From Tubulanus polymorphus (taxonomy: Eukaryota; Nemertea; Palaeonemertea; Tubulaniformes; Tubulanidae), in NCBI RefSeq assembly GCF_964204645.1, contig NC_134026.1, positions 3,226,001-3,286,000 of the forward strand: a stretch of DNA of 60,000 nt, written 5' to 3'. Made by a program: the position numbers and the translations under genes. The first letter of the stretch is position 1; each line of letters starts with the position of its first letter. The notes beneath the pieces are model-generated. The model saw nothing but the letters and a program-made list of their open reading frames with translations. It had not been told where the DNA came from and ran no database searches. This document shows positions 1 to 20,568 of the stretch, piece by piece.

Positions 1-1301
1 CTTTTAAATTCAAGTAAAAAAGTACCTCATTTATTTAGATATTCAGCGATAAGTTTCTATTTGCCTTATTAACACTAGCGTGCTCACGTAATGCCAAGTC
101 CCAAAATCGGTATCCGATTTGATTTCCACATTGACCAACTGAAGAAAAATCAAAGAAAGTTGCATGACATATGTGAATCAAAAAAACTTGTCGTCAATAC
201 CCACCGATACCACAAACAATAAATAGATACTGGTACCAGTGATGTTGATTGCTAACTTACCCTGGACAACTATAGATTGTGTCATAACAATTTATGCAGC
301 TAGTGAATCGTCGTGAGAAACACACGTTTTTATTGTACATATATCAAATTGCGTTTGTTTTGGGGACATATAGCTACACAGGAGGGCTGCTGTAGGGACA
401 TACTCGGCGAATGGAGAGTACCTCTTTAATGACGGGTTCCCAGTGATGCGCTGAACTGAAAGTGGCGTACGGATAGATAATAGGATAGCTCCGACACCAG
501 GAATATCTGCGCATAGAGAGCTAAAACACCCAATCAATCGCGCAGTTCGAATTATCGTTATAATAGAAATGAATATTTAGGAGTATTTCAGACACAAAAC
601 TGTCCGTTAGCTCCAGACATTCAACCAAATGAATGGGGGATTGACCGCTATGAGAATTGCGTTTGGAAACTGCTCACAGATGTCATGTTTAGTTTATCTG
701 GTATATGTGTGATGACGCTATGCCTGTGATGAGGCAATCTTCATTCTGTATACTGTAGTTTTAGAATCCTCTCATTTTTGCAAGTGTTAGCCTTGTTGGG
801 ACGCCCTCTACGTATGTTGAAGTTAACGGAGAAGGATTTCTGGGTCATGAATATTCCTTTTCTTTGTATGTATATAGGTGTCCTTATCAAGTTAAGAAAG
901 TCCGATGGCTGCGGTTAATCTTATTTCTGGCTCCAACAATTTATTCTAAATCATTATCCAAGCACCTGAAAATAATACGCCGCGACCAGATGGAACAGTT
1001 TTTAAAATCAACAATATGTTAATTTCAGAAAGTATGAAAATGATGTTGAACCATAAGAAGACACATCAGAGATTTTGAGGAAGATTTGGTGCAAAGCATA
1101 TTTAATAGTTTCCAATACAATATACAGTATACAAGATAAACACACACTATGAAATGTGGATTTCCACGGTCTACGAGACGACAAGAAGTAAAAGCTGATA
1201 ACTAATCGGATTGCTAATAAAAAATCAAGCATTAACATTCCACCACATATAAAATTGATAATTGAACCGGGCAGAGTTTGACAAATCACATTATTTTCGT
1301 T
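1..1301. other. Gene-free left flank
   Basis: I see no coding exon here. The short open frames have no family resemblance and no convincing splice context. The right part (about 920-1301) is probably the 3' UTR of the minus-strand glycosyltransferase. Read on the minus strand, an AATAAA hexamer lies near 936-945, about 360 bases past the stop codon. Confidence 0.4.
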
Positions 1302-2444
1302 TCAGAGCAAAGTCGAAGCGTCTACAGCGTTTGGTATGACGCGTTTGATATCGATGGAGTCATCATCATTGATGATATCGAGGAAGACTTTGTCACCGAC
1401 CCAATAGTGCATCCAATGATGGTTGGTGTACGCTTCCTCGGGTATGATATTCGCGAAACCGTTTTCGCGTTCTCTTTTACAGCGTTGCAAGTCATATTTT
1501 CGGCTGAGATATTTTTCTGGATTGTTACAAATCCTCATAAGGCGCGGTTGCTGGGTTTTATCGTAGGACGGATTAAACACGTCCGGTTCGGCTAGATATA
1601 CCGTGTTCGACAAATTAAACGGTTTACGCGAATAAACCCTTTCGTATTCGTAAAGCATACGATCGACCATCATAGGTCCGGTTTTGTTCATTACGTCGGA
1701 CAGTTTGTTTCCGTAGTAATTTCGCGGAATACTTTCGACTAAAAGTTTCATAAATGGATGTCTGGCAGACGATGCCATGATCGCGTTGCAGGGCAAACGA
1801 TCGACATTCCAGTACAATCTAGAATGGACCCACGGTTCCTGACTGACTGCGCTATAATGATCTTTGGTCAGTTGATTCAGCGATTTTACCGCTTCTACGT
1901 CGATATCTGCGTAAACACCGCCGAAATAATATAACACGAAATATCTGATGACGTCAGCACGATGAATGGGCCTTTCGTATTTCATAAATATGTCGTAATA
2001 CTGTGGAAACTTAGTTTTAACAAACTTCGCTGCCGCTTCGTCGGTCCAGAAGTAATATTTCCAGTCGGGGTGATATTTCGCCCAACTCGCGATCCATTTC
2101 ATATTGAATTTCGGTATGGCTCGGGTTTTCCAGGTTTGATGTATGATATGAGGTATCTTGACGCTATCATCCCATTTAACATGTTTAACCAAGTCATCCC
2201 GTAAACTGTTGTTATACACGAATGGAAGTGCAACATTGCTGTTCATTACGGGTTGTAAATTGATTTCTAGGATTTTTTTCTCCACAACTGGTATCTGCAT
2301 TTTCCTGTAAATGTCATGTTGTTGCTGCCGGCCTAACGTTGACAGAAAGTAGACTATCATCAGCCCAAGGGTGAGCGAGAAAATAGATTTCCAGAGATAG
2401 TTCCGGATGAATCGTGCAAGCAGGAACTTCACCACTTGCGCCAT
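1302..2444 (-). CDS. GT32-like Golgi glycosyltransferase with DXD motif
   Basis: The 380-residue product resembles the DXD sugar-binding glycosyltransferases (Gly_transf_sug / GT32: OCH1, yeast SUR1/CSH1, animal A4GALT/A4GNT), which move a sugar from a nucleotide-sugar donor onto glycans or glycolipids in the Golgi. Visible features are a short basic N-terminus, one membrane segment at about residues 21-37 (type II topology), a conserved PHIIHQTWK block at about 98-106, and RADVIRYF followed by GGVYADID, which puts the metal-binding DXD at about 180-182. The C-terminus is His/Trp-rich. I chose the ATG at 2444 because a good acceptor (TCGTTCAG, reading minus) ends at 2471 and makes the upstream in-frame ATG intronic; the real exon thus begins at 2470 and a 5' UTR intron lies beyond. 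The coding region is a single exon. Donor and acceptor sugars cannot be read from sequence. Confidence 0.85.
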   Translation of the reverse strand: MAQVVKFLLARFIRNYLWKSIFSLTLGLMIVYFLSTLGRQQQHDIYRKMQIPVVEKKILEINLQPVMNSNVALPFVYNNSLRDDLVKHVKWDDSVKIPHIIHQTWKTRAIPKFNMKWIASWAKYHPDWKYYFWTDEAAAKFVKTKFPQYYDIFMKYERPIHRADVIRYFVLYYFGGVYADIDVEAVKSLNQLTKDHYSAVSQEPWVHSRLYWNVDRLPCNAIMASSARHPFMKLLVESIPRNYYGNKLSDVMNKTGPMMVDRMLYEYERVYSRKPFNLSNTVYLAEPDVFNPSYDKTQQPRLMRICNNPEKYLSRKYDLQRCKRERENGFANIIPEEAYTNHHWMHYWVGDKVFLDIINDDDSIDIKRVIPNAVDASTLL

Positions 2445-2470
2445 TTTTTCTCGTATTCTTGCTGGCACAC

Positions 2471-4512
2471 CTGAACGATGAGAAAATAACAAATATTGAC
2501 TTACAGTTAGGCCAAGCTTAACCTCTTAGGAGATTGCCAGCAAAATGCCGTAGACTTCTCGCTAGGTGCCGTCGAATTCGGTAATTGCTATTTCACACAA
2601 ATTTAATACTTTAATATCTTCGGTTTCACTTATTCGATATCCGTTTGAACAAAATTATTTACAATACCAACTACGCTACCGTGAGATTGTATTACAATCT
2701 ATTCAATGCAAATGCCTTGCTTCAATTTGTACATCCGTTAAAACACACTATAGAAGCTCTTTACCCTAGCCTGGTGATATTAGCAGCTCGTCGTTTTAAT
2801 GAGGACGTGGTTTTTTTGTTGTATTCCGATAGTTATGTTACTATTTACGTCATGGCTGATTATCGTATTGTGCTATTTCTAAGCCCCTTGTTTCATTTCA
2901 TTTACTTCCGGGTAAACTCATATTAGACAATTAGAGAGTAATCACTTTTAAACACAGAAAAAAATAGAAAACGGTCGTTAATGTACTGCAGATGACTGAA
3001 ATGTTTTTATATCAGTTGAAACGAACATACACACATTTCCTAATACATATGCTCATTTTTTAGACTTTTCAATTTGAAACTAATAAAGATTCAAAATCCG
3101 AATAAATGAGAACCGGTAAGATGCCATGCACAGAAGAAGATTTAAAACTATCGCGTGATGCGATCACTGTACCTTGACGCTCGAAATTATCTTTCACTTT
3201 TCTTCCCTTGAGATACTGTTTCATCAAGAAGCTGAGAATACCATAATGGCAGAAATATGCATTTTAAGAAAATTACACTTATCTTTGCGACGCCTAAGTT
3301 GCCCAGGCAACATGGTATTAACTAATGTAATATCCCGGTATGCTGATCGATGATAGAACTTTTCAGAGCTGTGTCTCACGGTTTGTAGGTACGTAGAATA
3401 TTACATCAACACTTTCATTAGTCTCATTGTCGTATATAAACGACTATGTAGGGATATATGTCAATGACCATCAAATCTCAATGACTCCAATGCTAACCCG
3501 ACGCTACGCACTTATAGATCATTCAAAATAAATTCACAAATGTTACAAACTTAGGAAAATTATCTAAGCCCAATGCACAAGGGAAAAAAAGATTTTCCTC
3601 GTGAAAAACATTTTCGATGTGCGTTGGAGTCTTAACACAAAACACCGAACAGAACAGTTTTTCACGAAACAAGCACTGCTTGATTTGCGAAAAACGTTTT
3701 GGGTCGTCGAAAACGTTTTCGTCCCATGTGCGCTGGATGTTCTGTGTTTTGCAAAACATCCACGGCCAAATAACCAATCAGGGAGCATCCTGCATCACAT
3801 GATATATACAAAAATTGATGTGAATAACCTGAGTACATAGTTGTCTCCATGGATCCCATGGTGCAAGAAACGATTTCTGCACGTTTTTGTCATGCCGTAT
3901 GCGTTGAACGTTTCATCGTTTGAGGGTGTTTTACTAAAAACGTTTTGTGAAAAACGCCATTTTCTGTTTTGGTGAAACAAACGTTTTGTTGTATGCGCGG
4001 GCTCTAGGCACTTTTCCAGATTACGTATGACGTACTGACTGCGTATCGAAACAGGTAGATACTAACGGCCTAGATTACCCCCCCCCCCCCCCGAAAATAG
4101 GACGTGTCAAATCTGTAATTCAATTTATGTAAGCGGCGATGTTGACGATGCAGAATAGGCGGCAACCAGTCACCGATACAGGGAGCCAGCTGTGGTGCGT
4201 GAGTGTGTTCAATGTGGCGGAAACCAGCGATGCGTGAATGAATGCATCATGCTGCTATCAATAAATAAGACGTTTGCGCTCGTTTTCAAGTGAAAAATTA
4301 ACGTAATGGTGAAATGAGCCTCGTATTGTATTGGATACGATAACCCTTAAGAATCTTACTCTCCCAGAGAAATTAGATTTAGATTTTCTAAGTCACATGG
4401 ACACCGGAAAATCTCGACGAATTTTACGTTTTCGCGTTTGACGCCGTTGTTGGCATATTATTGGTTGTTGGTTGGGATCGTCCAGTGCTCTTTTTATAAG
4501 ATCTTTGTTATC
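2471..4512. other. Intergenic region between glycosyltransferase and POLN
   Basis: The two genes diverge, so their promoters lie in this 2-kb stretch. It starts with the 5' UTR intron of the glycosyltransferase (acceptor at 2471-2473, minus strand). It contains one inverted-repeat element (3567-4003, listed separately) and a C homopolymer of about 15 bases near 4078-4092. No coding exon is seen. A TTTTCGCG string near 4429-4436, about 80 bases before the POLN ATG, resembles an E2F-type site, but this is a weak single match. Confidence 0.4.
3567..4003. mobile_element. Harbinger-like non-autonomous inverted-repeat element
   Basis: The left end begins AGCCCAATGCACAA. The right end, read in reverse complement, begins AGCCCGCGCATACAA, so the ends form an imperfect terminal inverted repeat. 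The trinucleotide CTA flanks both sides (3564-3566 and 4004-4006), as expected for a 3-bp target duplication of PIF/Harbinger transposons. The interior is full of GAAAAACGTTTT-like inverted motifs and encodes no transposase. The short open frames inside it on both strands are therefore not genes. Family assignment rests on TSD length and end motif only. Confidence 0.55.
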
Positions 4513-14769
<10,257 letters not shown>

Positions 14770-15430
14770 AAGTACCAGCAATATCCAGCAGCAGTAGAAG
14801 CAGCAGCAGCAGCAGCAGCAGCATCAGATCAGATGGAAACTAATCAACCAGACATCGATTCATTACTAATTGAAGCAGTTGCGATAGATATGTGATGTCA
14901 TACATGCATTGATTGAAGTTGATTTTTGTATATTGAACTTTATCATGGATGTTCGATAAGTGGTTAATGGAAAGTGGTTTTTTAATGATTTGAGTTACGC
15001 ACAAATACATTGTACGAAATTTCAATTTACTCGAACAAACTGCGACCGACAAAATTAGTCCGGGTTCGGGAAAGTTTTAGTAAAGGACCAGAAAAATTGC
15101 GGCCAAAATATCTGAAAATTATGTTGTTAGTGATGAGTCCATGGGTTGGCCATGCCAGAAGCGGTAGGCCTATATATTTCCATTCGCGCCATTGCGTCTG
15201 TGGTAGTAACCTGATGTTATCGCTTGACTCGCCCGATGGAGGATGGGCAGTAGTTTTTTTATGTCTTTTGGTGAATTTCGCGGCTGAAAATGGTCCATGC
15301 GTTTCCAATTAAAAATGTTTAAAGAAATGAATTCCAACCCATAAGTTCTCTTCGTGTTTGTTCCAAAATACATTGTTATCGTTACATTTACGTTGTTATG
15401 GTTCAATAAAATTATTTATTATTGATGATC
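14770..15430 (+). other. POLN 3' UTR with CAG run and poly(A) signal
   Basis: Just after the POLN stop there is a run of about nine CAG/GCA triplets (about 14796-14823). An AATAAA at 15405-15410 is the best poly(A) signal. A short frame near 15220-15310 contains the string SPDGGWAVVF, reminiscent of the N-terminal signature of monocarboxylate transporters. It stops at 15312 and has no continuation, so I do not call a gene. Confidence 0.5.
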
Positions 15431-15864
15431 GCGTGCGGCTTGTTTAGTGTTGCCGAACTGTTAATAATTCATATATAAAGGAAATTAATTAATAGTCAAG
15501 GGTGCTATCTGCAGACTATCGGTATTTTAATGAATATCCGAATCATATTCCCATACAAAATCGTAGATTTTTCAATACAAAATGAATACACGTACGAGCA
15601 TTTTGAATACGAATTTTAAAGGACGTAGGTTATCTTGTTACTCATATAAAATCCATTCTAAACTTATCACAAGTAGAATACACGATCATTTATTGCTCAA
15701 TTCTATTCATGGAAGAAGGTTTCTTTACTTTACCCACAATAAAACTCATTAATTTAAGATTGAGAAGTCATGTCACTAATGATACACGTGTTAATATAAA
15801 TGAGCACAGATGACTCGGGAGAAACTAATCCTACGGGAAAAGCTACTGATGACGGATTTTATCT

Positions 15865-18548
15865 TCACCACTTCGTCGGTACAGTTCTCAGGTAGTTAGA
15901 ATATCTAGGACTCAATTCAGCTAGGCCATTCATAACTTCTTTCACATCGTCTGAACTGATGCCGGACGACGAGAAATCAGGAACACCAGACGCGTCATAA
16001 TCGTCTGCAGTGAGAATCGGTGAATTCGTTTCAGTAAGAGCTGTAAAATAACGACGAGAAAATTATCAATTTCATTTTTAGCGCATATAGACCGTAGTTA
16101 GTAGCTGGAAGTTAAAATTACAAGTAAGATTTTATTCTGAAGAAGCCATGAAAATGAATGAAGAAATTAGAATTAATTATCATATCAAGGTATAGAACGT
16201 TACTCAAATAAACTAGAAATTAGAAGTTAGATGCAGTTTTCTACCTTTTCATACCTTCGCTGGTACTGGATGTTCGCAATCTACAGGACACTATCGAGAC
16301 CGCTGGTGAAATCGACCGACTATGATCTTTGTTGTGGTCGACTGTTCGGAAGTTTTTCACCGCTGAATGATATCTCGGTTTCTGGATGCTACTCGTCGAA
16401 GCTACACTCGCAGTCTCCCAGTTACTGTTGTTACCGCTGTATTTAGATGTTCCATTTGAAATTGATTTCAATTTACTGAGACGTTGCAGATCTTCGTCTT
16501 GCATGCGAATGATCGCCTTGGCCGAGTCCAACTCCGACCTGAGTCTGGCGCACAGGTCGAGGGCAGCTCTAGTAATATACGAAGCCGGTACAAGTTCGCT
16601 CTCGTGAGCCTTGGTTAACATGTTTTCGCTCAAGCGACAGAAGTCTATGACCGCCAACATTTCTTTCCTCGTATCATCCTCAATGTCAACTTCTGAAACG
16701 ATTGATTAAACCTTTTCAATTAATCTAAATGGTTCGGGATATATTCGCCCATTGTAATTCGGGATTTGCAAAATGTTGATGCATTAGATTTTGACAATTC
16801 ATTCGAGCAATTAAACACGATCGATGGCTGCTTTTCATATTCTGTGAAATCTGTTTTGATTCATTTTAACACTTAACAAAAAACGTAAATTGTTCTCTTG
16901 TATTTAACATGTTTGTACAGGTTTTTTTTGTTTATTTAGATGATTAACATACAAATCACTCGTTTCATACATTCCCAGCTGGAGAGCCACGTTTCGATTG
17001 TGGGTGGGGGGCAAAAAGATGATTGCTTTTTCTCGCATCAGGGAGGTGCACCCTCCGCAGAGACCATGAACTCGAGTCGTCGTGCTCAACCCGGGCATGG
17101 CGTTTATGCTATCTTGCGCTGTCTTAAGCCGTACGTCAGTTCAACAATGCGGGCTGTCCGGGCATGTCTCACATTTCGTTATACCTCGAACACAACTCAT
17201 GTGCGACATGAATTATACTATATGATTAGGTAGATTTTTTATGGAAAATTCGAAAACAAATCTTGTGCATGCCTGACCACGGAAACAAAATTAAATAAGC
17301 CGTTAAACACTCACCATATTTGAATAGCTCCTGCAACACTTCGAATAATAAATCGTGATTTTGTCTACAATCGACAGGCATCGATTTAGCAAGAGTGATA
17401 AACGCTTCTGGTTTCAACTCTTTAGATTTCGCCAAATCTAACAGATAAGTGTCTATTACACGGGATACGACATCGGGGACGCATTTCTCGCTTTTACAAG
17501 CCATTTCTGTTATTTCGCTAATCAGGCGGCACGAAAGTTTCTCCATTTCAATACTGGTAAATCTATGCAGAATATCGCTGGCCAGCTTCACCAGTCGATC
17601 GCGACATTTACACCCGACTTTGTCTGCCATGATAAGAGCTAGAACTGCCCACGTGGTCGACACCGCATCTTCCATCGGCGTATCTTCCGGAATCACCAGC
17701 AGAAGTTCGTCCATGATATTACAGATTTGTTTTTCATCGGGTTTATTTTCGACATCGTTGACAACGATATTTGGCGCCTCCGCCTGTTTATCATGTTCTT
17801 CGGGTGATTTCGTCGTTTGTGGATTATTGCGCAGTTGCTCGTCAGATTTTCTCGGCTCACAGTCGGAATTGAAATATTGACCGATATACTTTTGCGCGGC
17901 AACGGCCAGTGTTTTTGGCCAGACGACTCTGTCCCGCCCTGTAATCACTAGTCTTTTAAACAGATCTAAAGGAAGCTGTTGCACCTTGTCCATATTCCCC
18001 TCTTCGTTTTCTTTCAAATCATTATTCAATTTCTTACGAGGATTCGAAAACTGCGTCGGCGGTTTTAACCAGATATGTATGATTGCTTCAATACATCGCG
18101 GGGTGATTGTAGCTTTTTCTGCCATATCTTTCAATTTGCAACATTGCAATAGAATATCAACGATCAAACCGGTGGAACGACTGAATTTAGCTGACGTAAG
18201 AACATCGTGCAAATATCTATCCGCAACGTCTGCCAAATTGCCTTTTCCGGTCATCATCAGGAACTCCGCCGCGCATCTCAAATGAACTACATTATCTGAA
18301 GTAATATCGACTTTTATTCCGTAGCAAAAATCGGCTACAGTGGCAAACGTTTGCTGCCCGCCCGGAAAACCTGTCAACTCGACCACGTCGCGTTCGGCAC
18401 CCGATCCATCTCGAGCCAAAGTTTTGAAAAAGTCCGATTTTATGTAAAGCGGAAACTTGTGCAAATTGTATTCCTGGCCATCTACGACGACAACAATATC
18501 AGACAATTCCCCGTTTTCTCGAAACTGTGAAAAATCCATCTTGTTCAT
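15865..18548 (-). CDS. BTB/POZ protein with NPH3 domain (NRL-like)
   Basis: Three exons on the minus strand: 18548-17315, 16692-16255, 16040-15865, with clean GT-AG junctions and matching phases, give 615 residues. The N-terminus is a BTB fold with SDIVVVVDG and LHKFPLYIKSDFF (about 16-41), then FPGG and FCYGIKVDIT (about 61-83), then NVVHLRCAAEFLMMT (86-100). The middle has LPLDLFKRLV. The NPH3 core has VSRVIDTYLLDLAK, AFITLAKSMP, NHDLLFEVLQ and FCRLSENML-like segments, followed by a probable coiled coil (LRSELDSAKAIIRMQDEDL) and a Ser-rich tail. These are the hallmark blocks, in order, of plant NPH3/RPT2-like proteins, which act as CUL3 adaptors and phototropin partners. In an animal the role is unknown; a CUL3 substrate adaptor is the natural guess. 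A likely AATAAA signal lies at 15694-15689, minus strand. The alternative start is Met4. Confidence 0.85.
16693..17314 (-). other. Intron 1 of the NPH3-like gene
   Basis: This 622-base intron has a GTGAGTG donor and a CGTTTCAG acceptor (minus strand). It contains a GC-richer island at about 16975-17170 that stands out from the AT-rich surroundings and has several short palindromic pieces. I could not identify it; see the rejected list for a small-RNA idea. Confidence 0.5.
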
Positions 18549-20568
18549 CTGTGTATATATAAGCTGTGCTCACTTCTGTACGGATTTAATCATCTGCGAA
18601 GTCTGCATGGTGTCTATTGCAGTAGAAGATTATCTGAAATAATGTTTGAATTTCTATTTACGAATGCATATAGACTTAAAACTGAACTGCGCGTACGACT
18701 GAACAAATATATATGTGTACACATTTATGTAAATTGGTGGCCTACGCCAACTAACCGAACACCTAAGTGACAATAATATATTAATGGATGATTCACGTAC
18801 TCGAAATCCTACGAAAAAAAACATGTTTTATCTCGCCTAATTGTACAATAAAAGCTCCGTAAATTCACTTTTGTCAGTGGTTCACGAGTTAGTACGTTTT
18901 TTTTTTCATTCATGAAAAGTTTATTTTCGAATTGAATGGTAACAAAGCACTAATAGAAATCAAATTCGCTCGATTGAACTGATGCGCTGCAAAATAAAGA
19001 ATTTTCTTAAATGAAAATTACACCATGATTACTAAAAGCCCCAGATAAAAGTTACAAGTATTGAGCAAAAATATCCCACTATCGCTCCACAACCCCCAAA
19101 ATAAGACAAAATGAAGATTAAGTTTTAAAACGTCATTAAAAGTAGAATTCTTAAGTAATTAGCGACGATATTTTCTGCTCCCGTTACCTTGTGAATTATT
19201 GTCTGTGGAATTTATCCTATCACTCCATATACAAGCGCGTTAGAAATGATACATCGACCGCAGTAGCGAGAGCAACGCGGGACCGGAGTCTCTCAACATC
19301 GTGTCAGATTATAAAACCCTATTAATAAAAAAGCTGCCTGTTTCATGGAGATAAAATGTAACGCTCGCCTGCCCCGCAGTGCTTAATTAAATTACGTCTC
19401 TATGACAGCGATAGATAAACGTCATTCGATTCAGTCAAATCGTAAAACAATTTCATACACATAAAATGGCCAAACCACGATTTAATTTCATCTGCTGTTA
19501 ACAAAGAAATTCTACTTCCAGGACAGAGGAACCCAAAAGGGCACTGCTATTGGATATAACAATTGCAATTAAGGGTGCTTCTTCCAGAATTTCCCGCTGC
19601 CCCCCCCCCATGCGCTATATATGTACGTACGCCCTACACTTACTCGCGTACTCGACAAAACCGTGTGAGTGTGTCCCATGATTTTCATGTCATTGTAACA
19701 TGTACTAGCCTACCGTACCGCATTTAATAAAATTTGAAAAAAGTGTTGTTCTCTCTATTGCAAAATATGTTCAGTATTTTGGTTCGTTTCTTTCGGTTAC
19801 GGGGCAGTGTACCGGTATTTTATTTCTGCAGCTAATTTACCGTAAATAATATCGTTTTAAATGGTCAGCCATATGTGCAAATAAATATATCAAAAGATTA
19901 TTAATTGTGTTAATATCAGACCTATGAATATTGAGGATTCCCCAACCGTTAACTTCTAATTGAACTCATTTAAGTTAATATAGATATGTATATAAAACTA
20001 GACAAAAGAAAGAACTAATTAGTACTGAAAAACCGGCATCGTTAAAAGGGGGATGAGATTGGCACTTATTTCGTTTAGAATTAATTGCCTTAATTGAGTA
20101 AGTATCTATTCTCGAATCATTTCAGACGTCGCGTTAAAACAACACTTACTCGTACTCAGAAACGTAGCTTTTTGTCTTATTGAGAAAATGCCATGGAAAA
20201 CTCCTTCCGGGGACATGCGAACTACGGTATGAGATACTCTGAAACATGAAATACCAATTTGCTTTCAAAATGTTTATTCAAAGAAAATTAAATTTTCCTC
20301 GAATGATAGCAAGCTAAAAGCAGTTTTCGGTAAACAACTCTTTGTTTTTATCTTTTACTGAATTATTTTTTGCGTTTAATCGGGATTCGAACTCAATCTC
20401 ATTAGTCGGAGGGAATGCTGGGTAGAAAACTTTCGACCAATCGGATGGCACGGTTTGCGTACGCCATTTAAACCTGTTTTTGAAGACGGAGCTCGCGTAG
20501 AATTTCATGAAATTATGTGATAATAATTGCTTTTTCAAGACACTAGAATAGAACCGGAAGACTTCAAG
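18549..20568. other. Intergenic region between NPH3-like gene and PRC1
   Basis: The two genes diverge across 2 kb. I see no coding exon and no clear mobile element. The right end carries the probable PRC1 promoter, listed separately. Confidence 0.4.
20437..20484 (+). promoter_or_regulatory. Possible CCAAT plus CHR cell-cycle promoter of PRC1
   Basis: A CCAAT box (20437-20441) is followed about 26-38 bases downstream by TTTAAA (20467-20472) and TTTGAA (20479-20484), both versions of the CHR element. The PRC1 ATG is 85 bases further on. CCAAT boxes with a CHR at this kind of spacing drive G2/M genes bound by NF-Y and DREAM/MMB in vertebrates, and human PRC1 is such a gene. The motifs are short, so this is suggestive only. 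Confidence 0.35.

Noticed and set aside
1278-1595. Plus-strand frame of 105 codons
   Set aside because: It is the antisense shadow of the glycosyltransferase exon.
3523-3980. Several 60-85 codon frames on both strands
   Set aside because: They lie inside or across the Harbinger-like inverted-repeat element and read its repeated GAAAAACGTTTT motifs.
16975-17170. Possible spliceosomal snRNA-like island in intron 1 of the NPH3-like gene
   Set aside because: Some short strings recall U1 (ACCATGA, GGGC..GGC..TTAT), but the order and spacing do not fit and key sites such as ACTTACCTG are missing. An Rfam/Infernal scan would decide; I do not call it.
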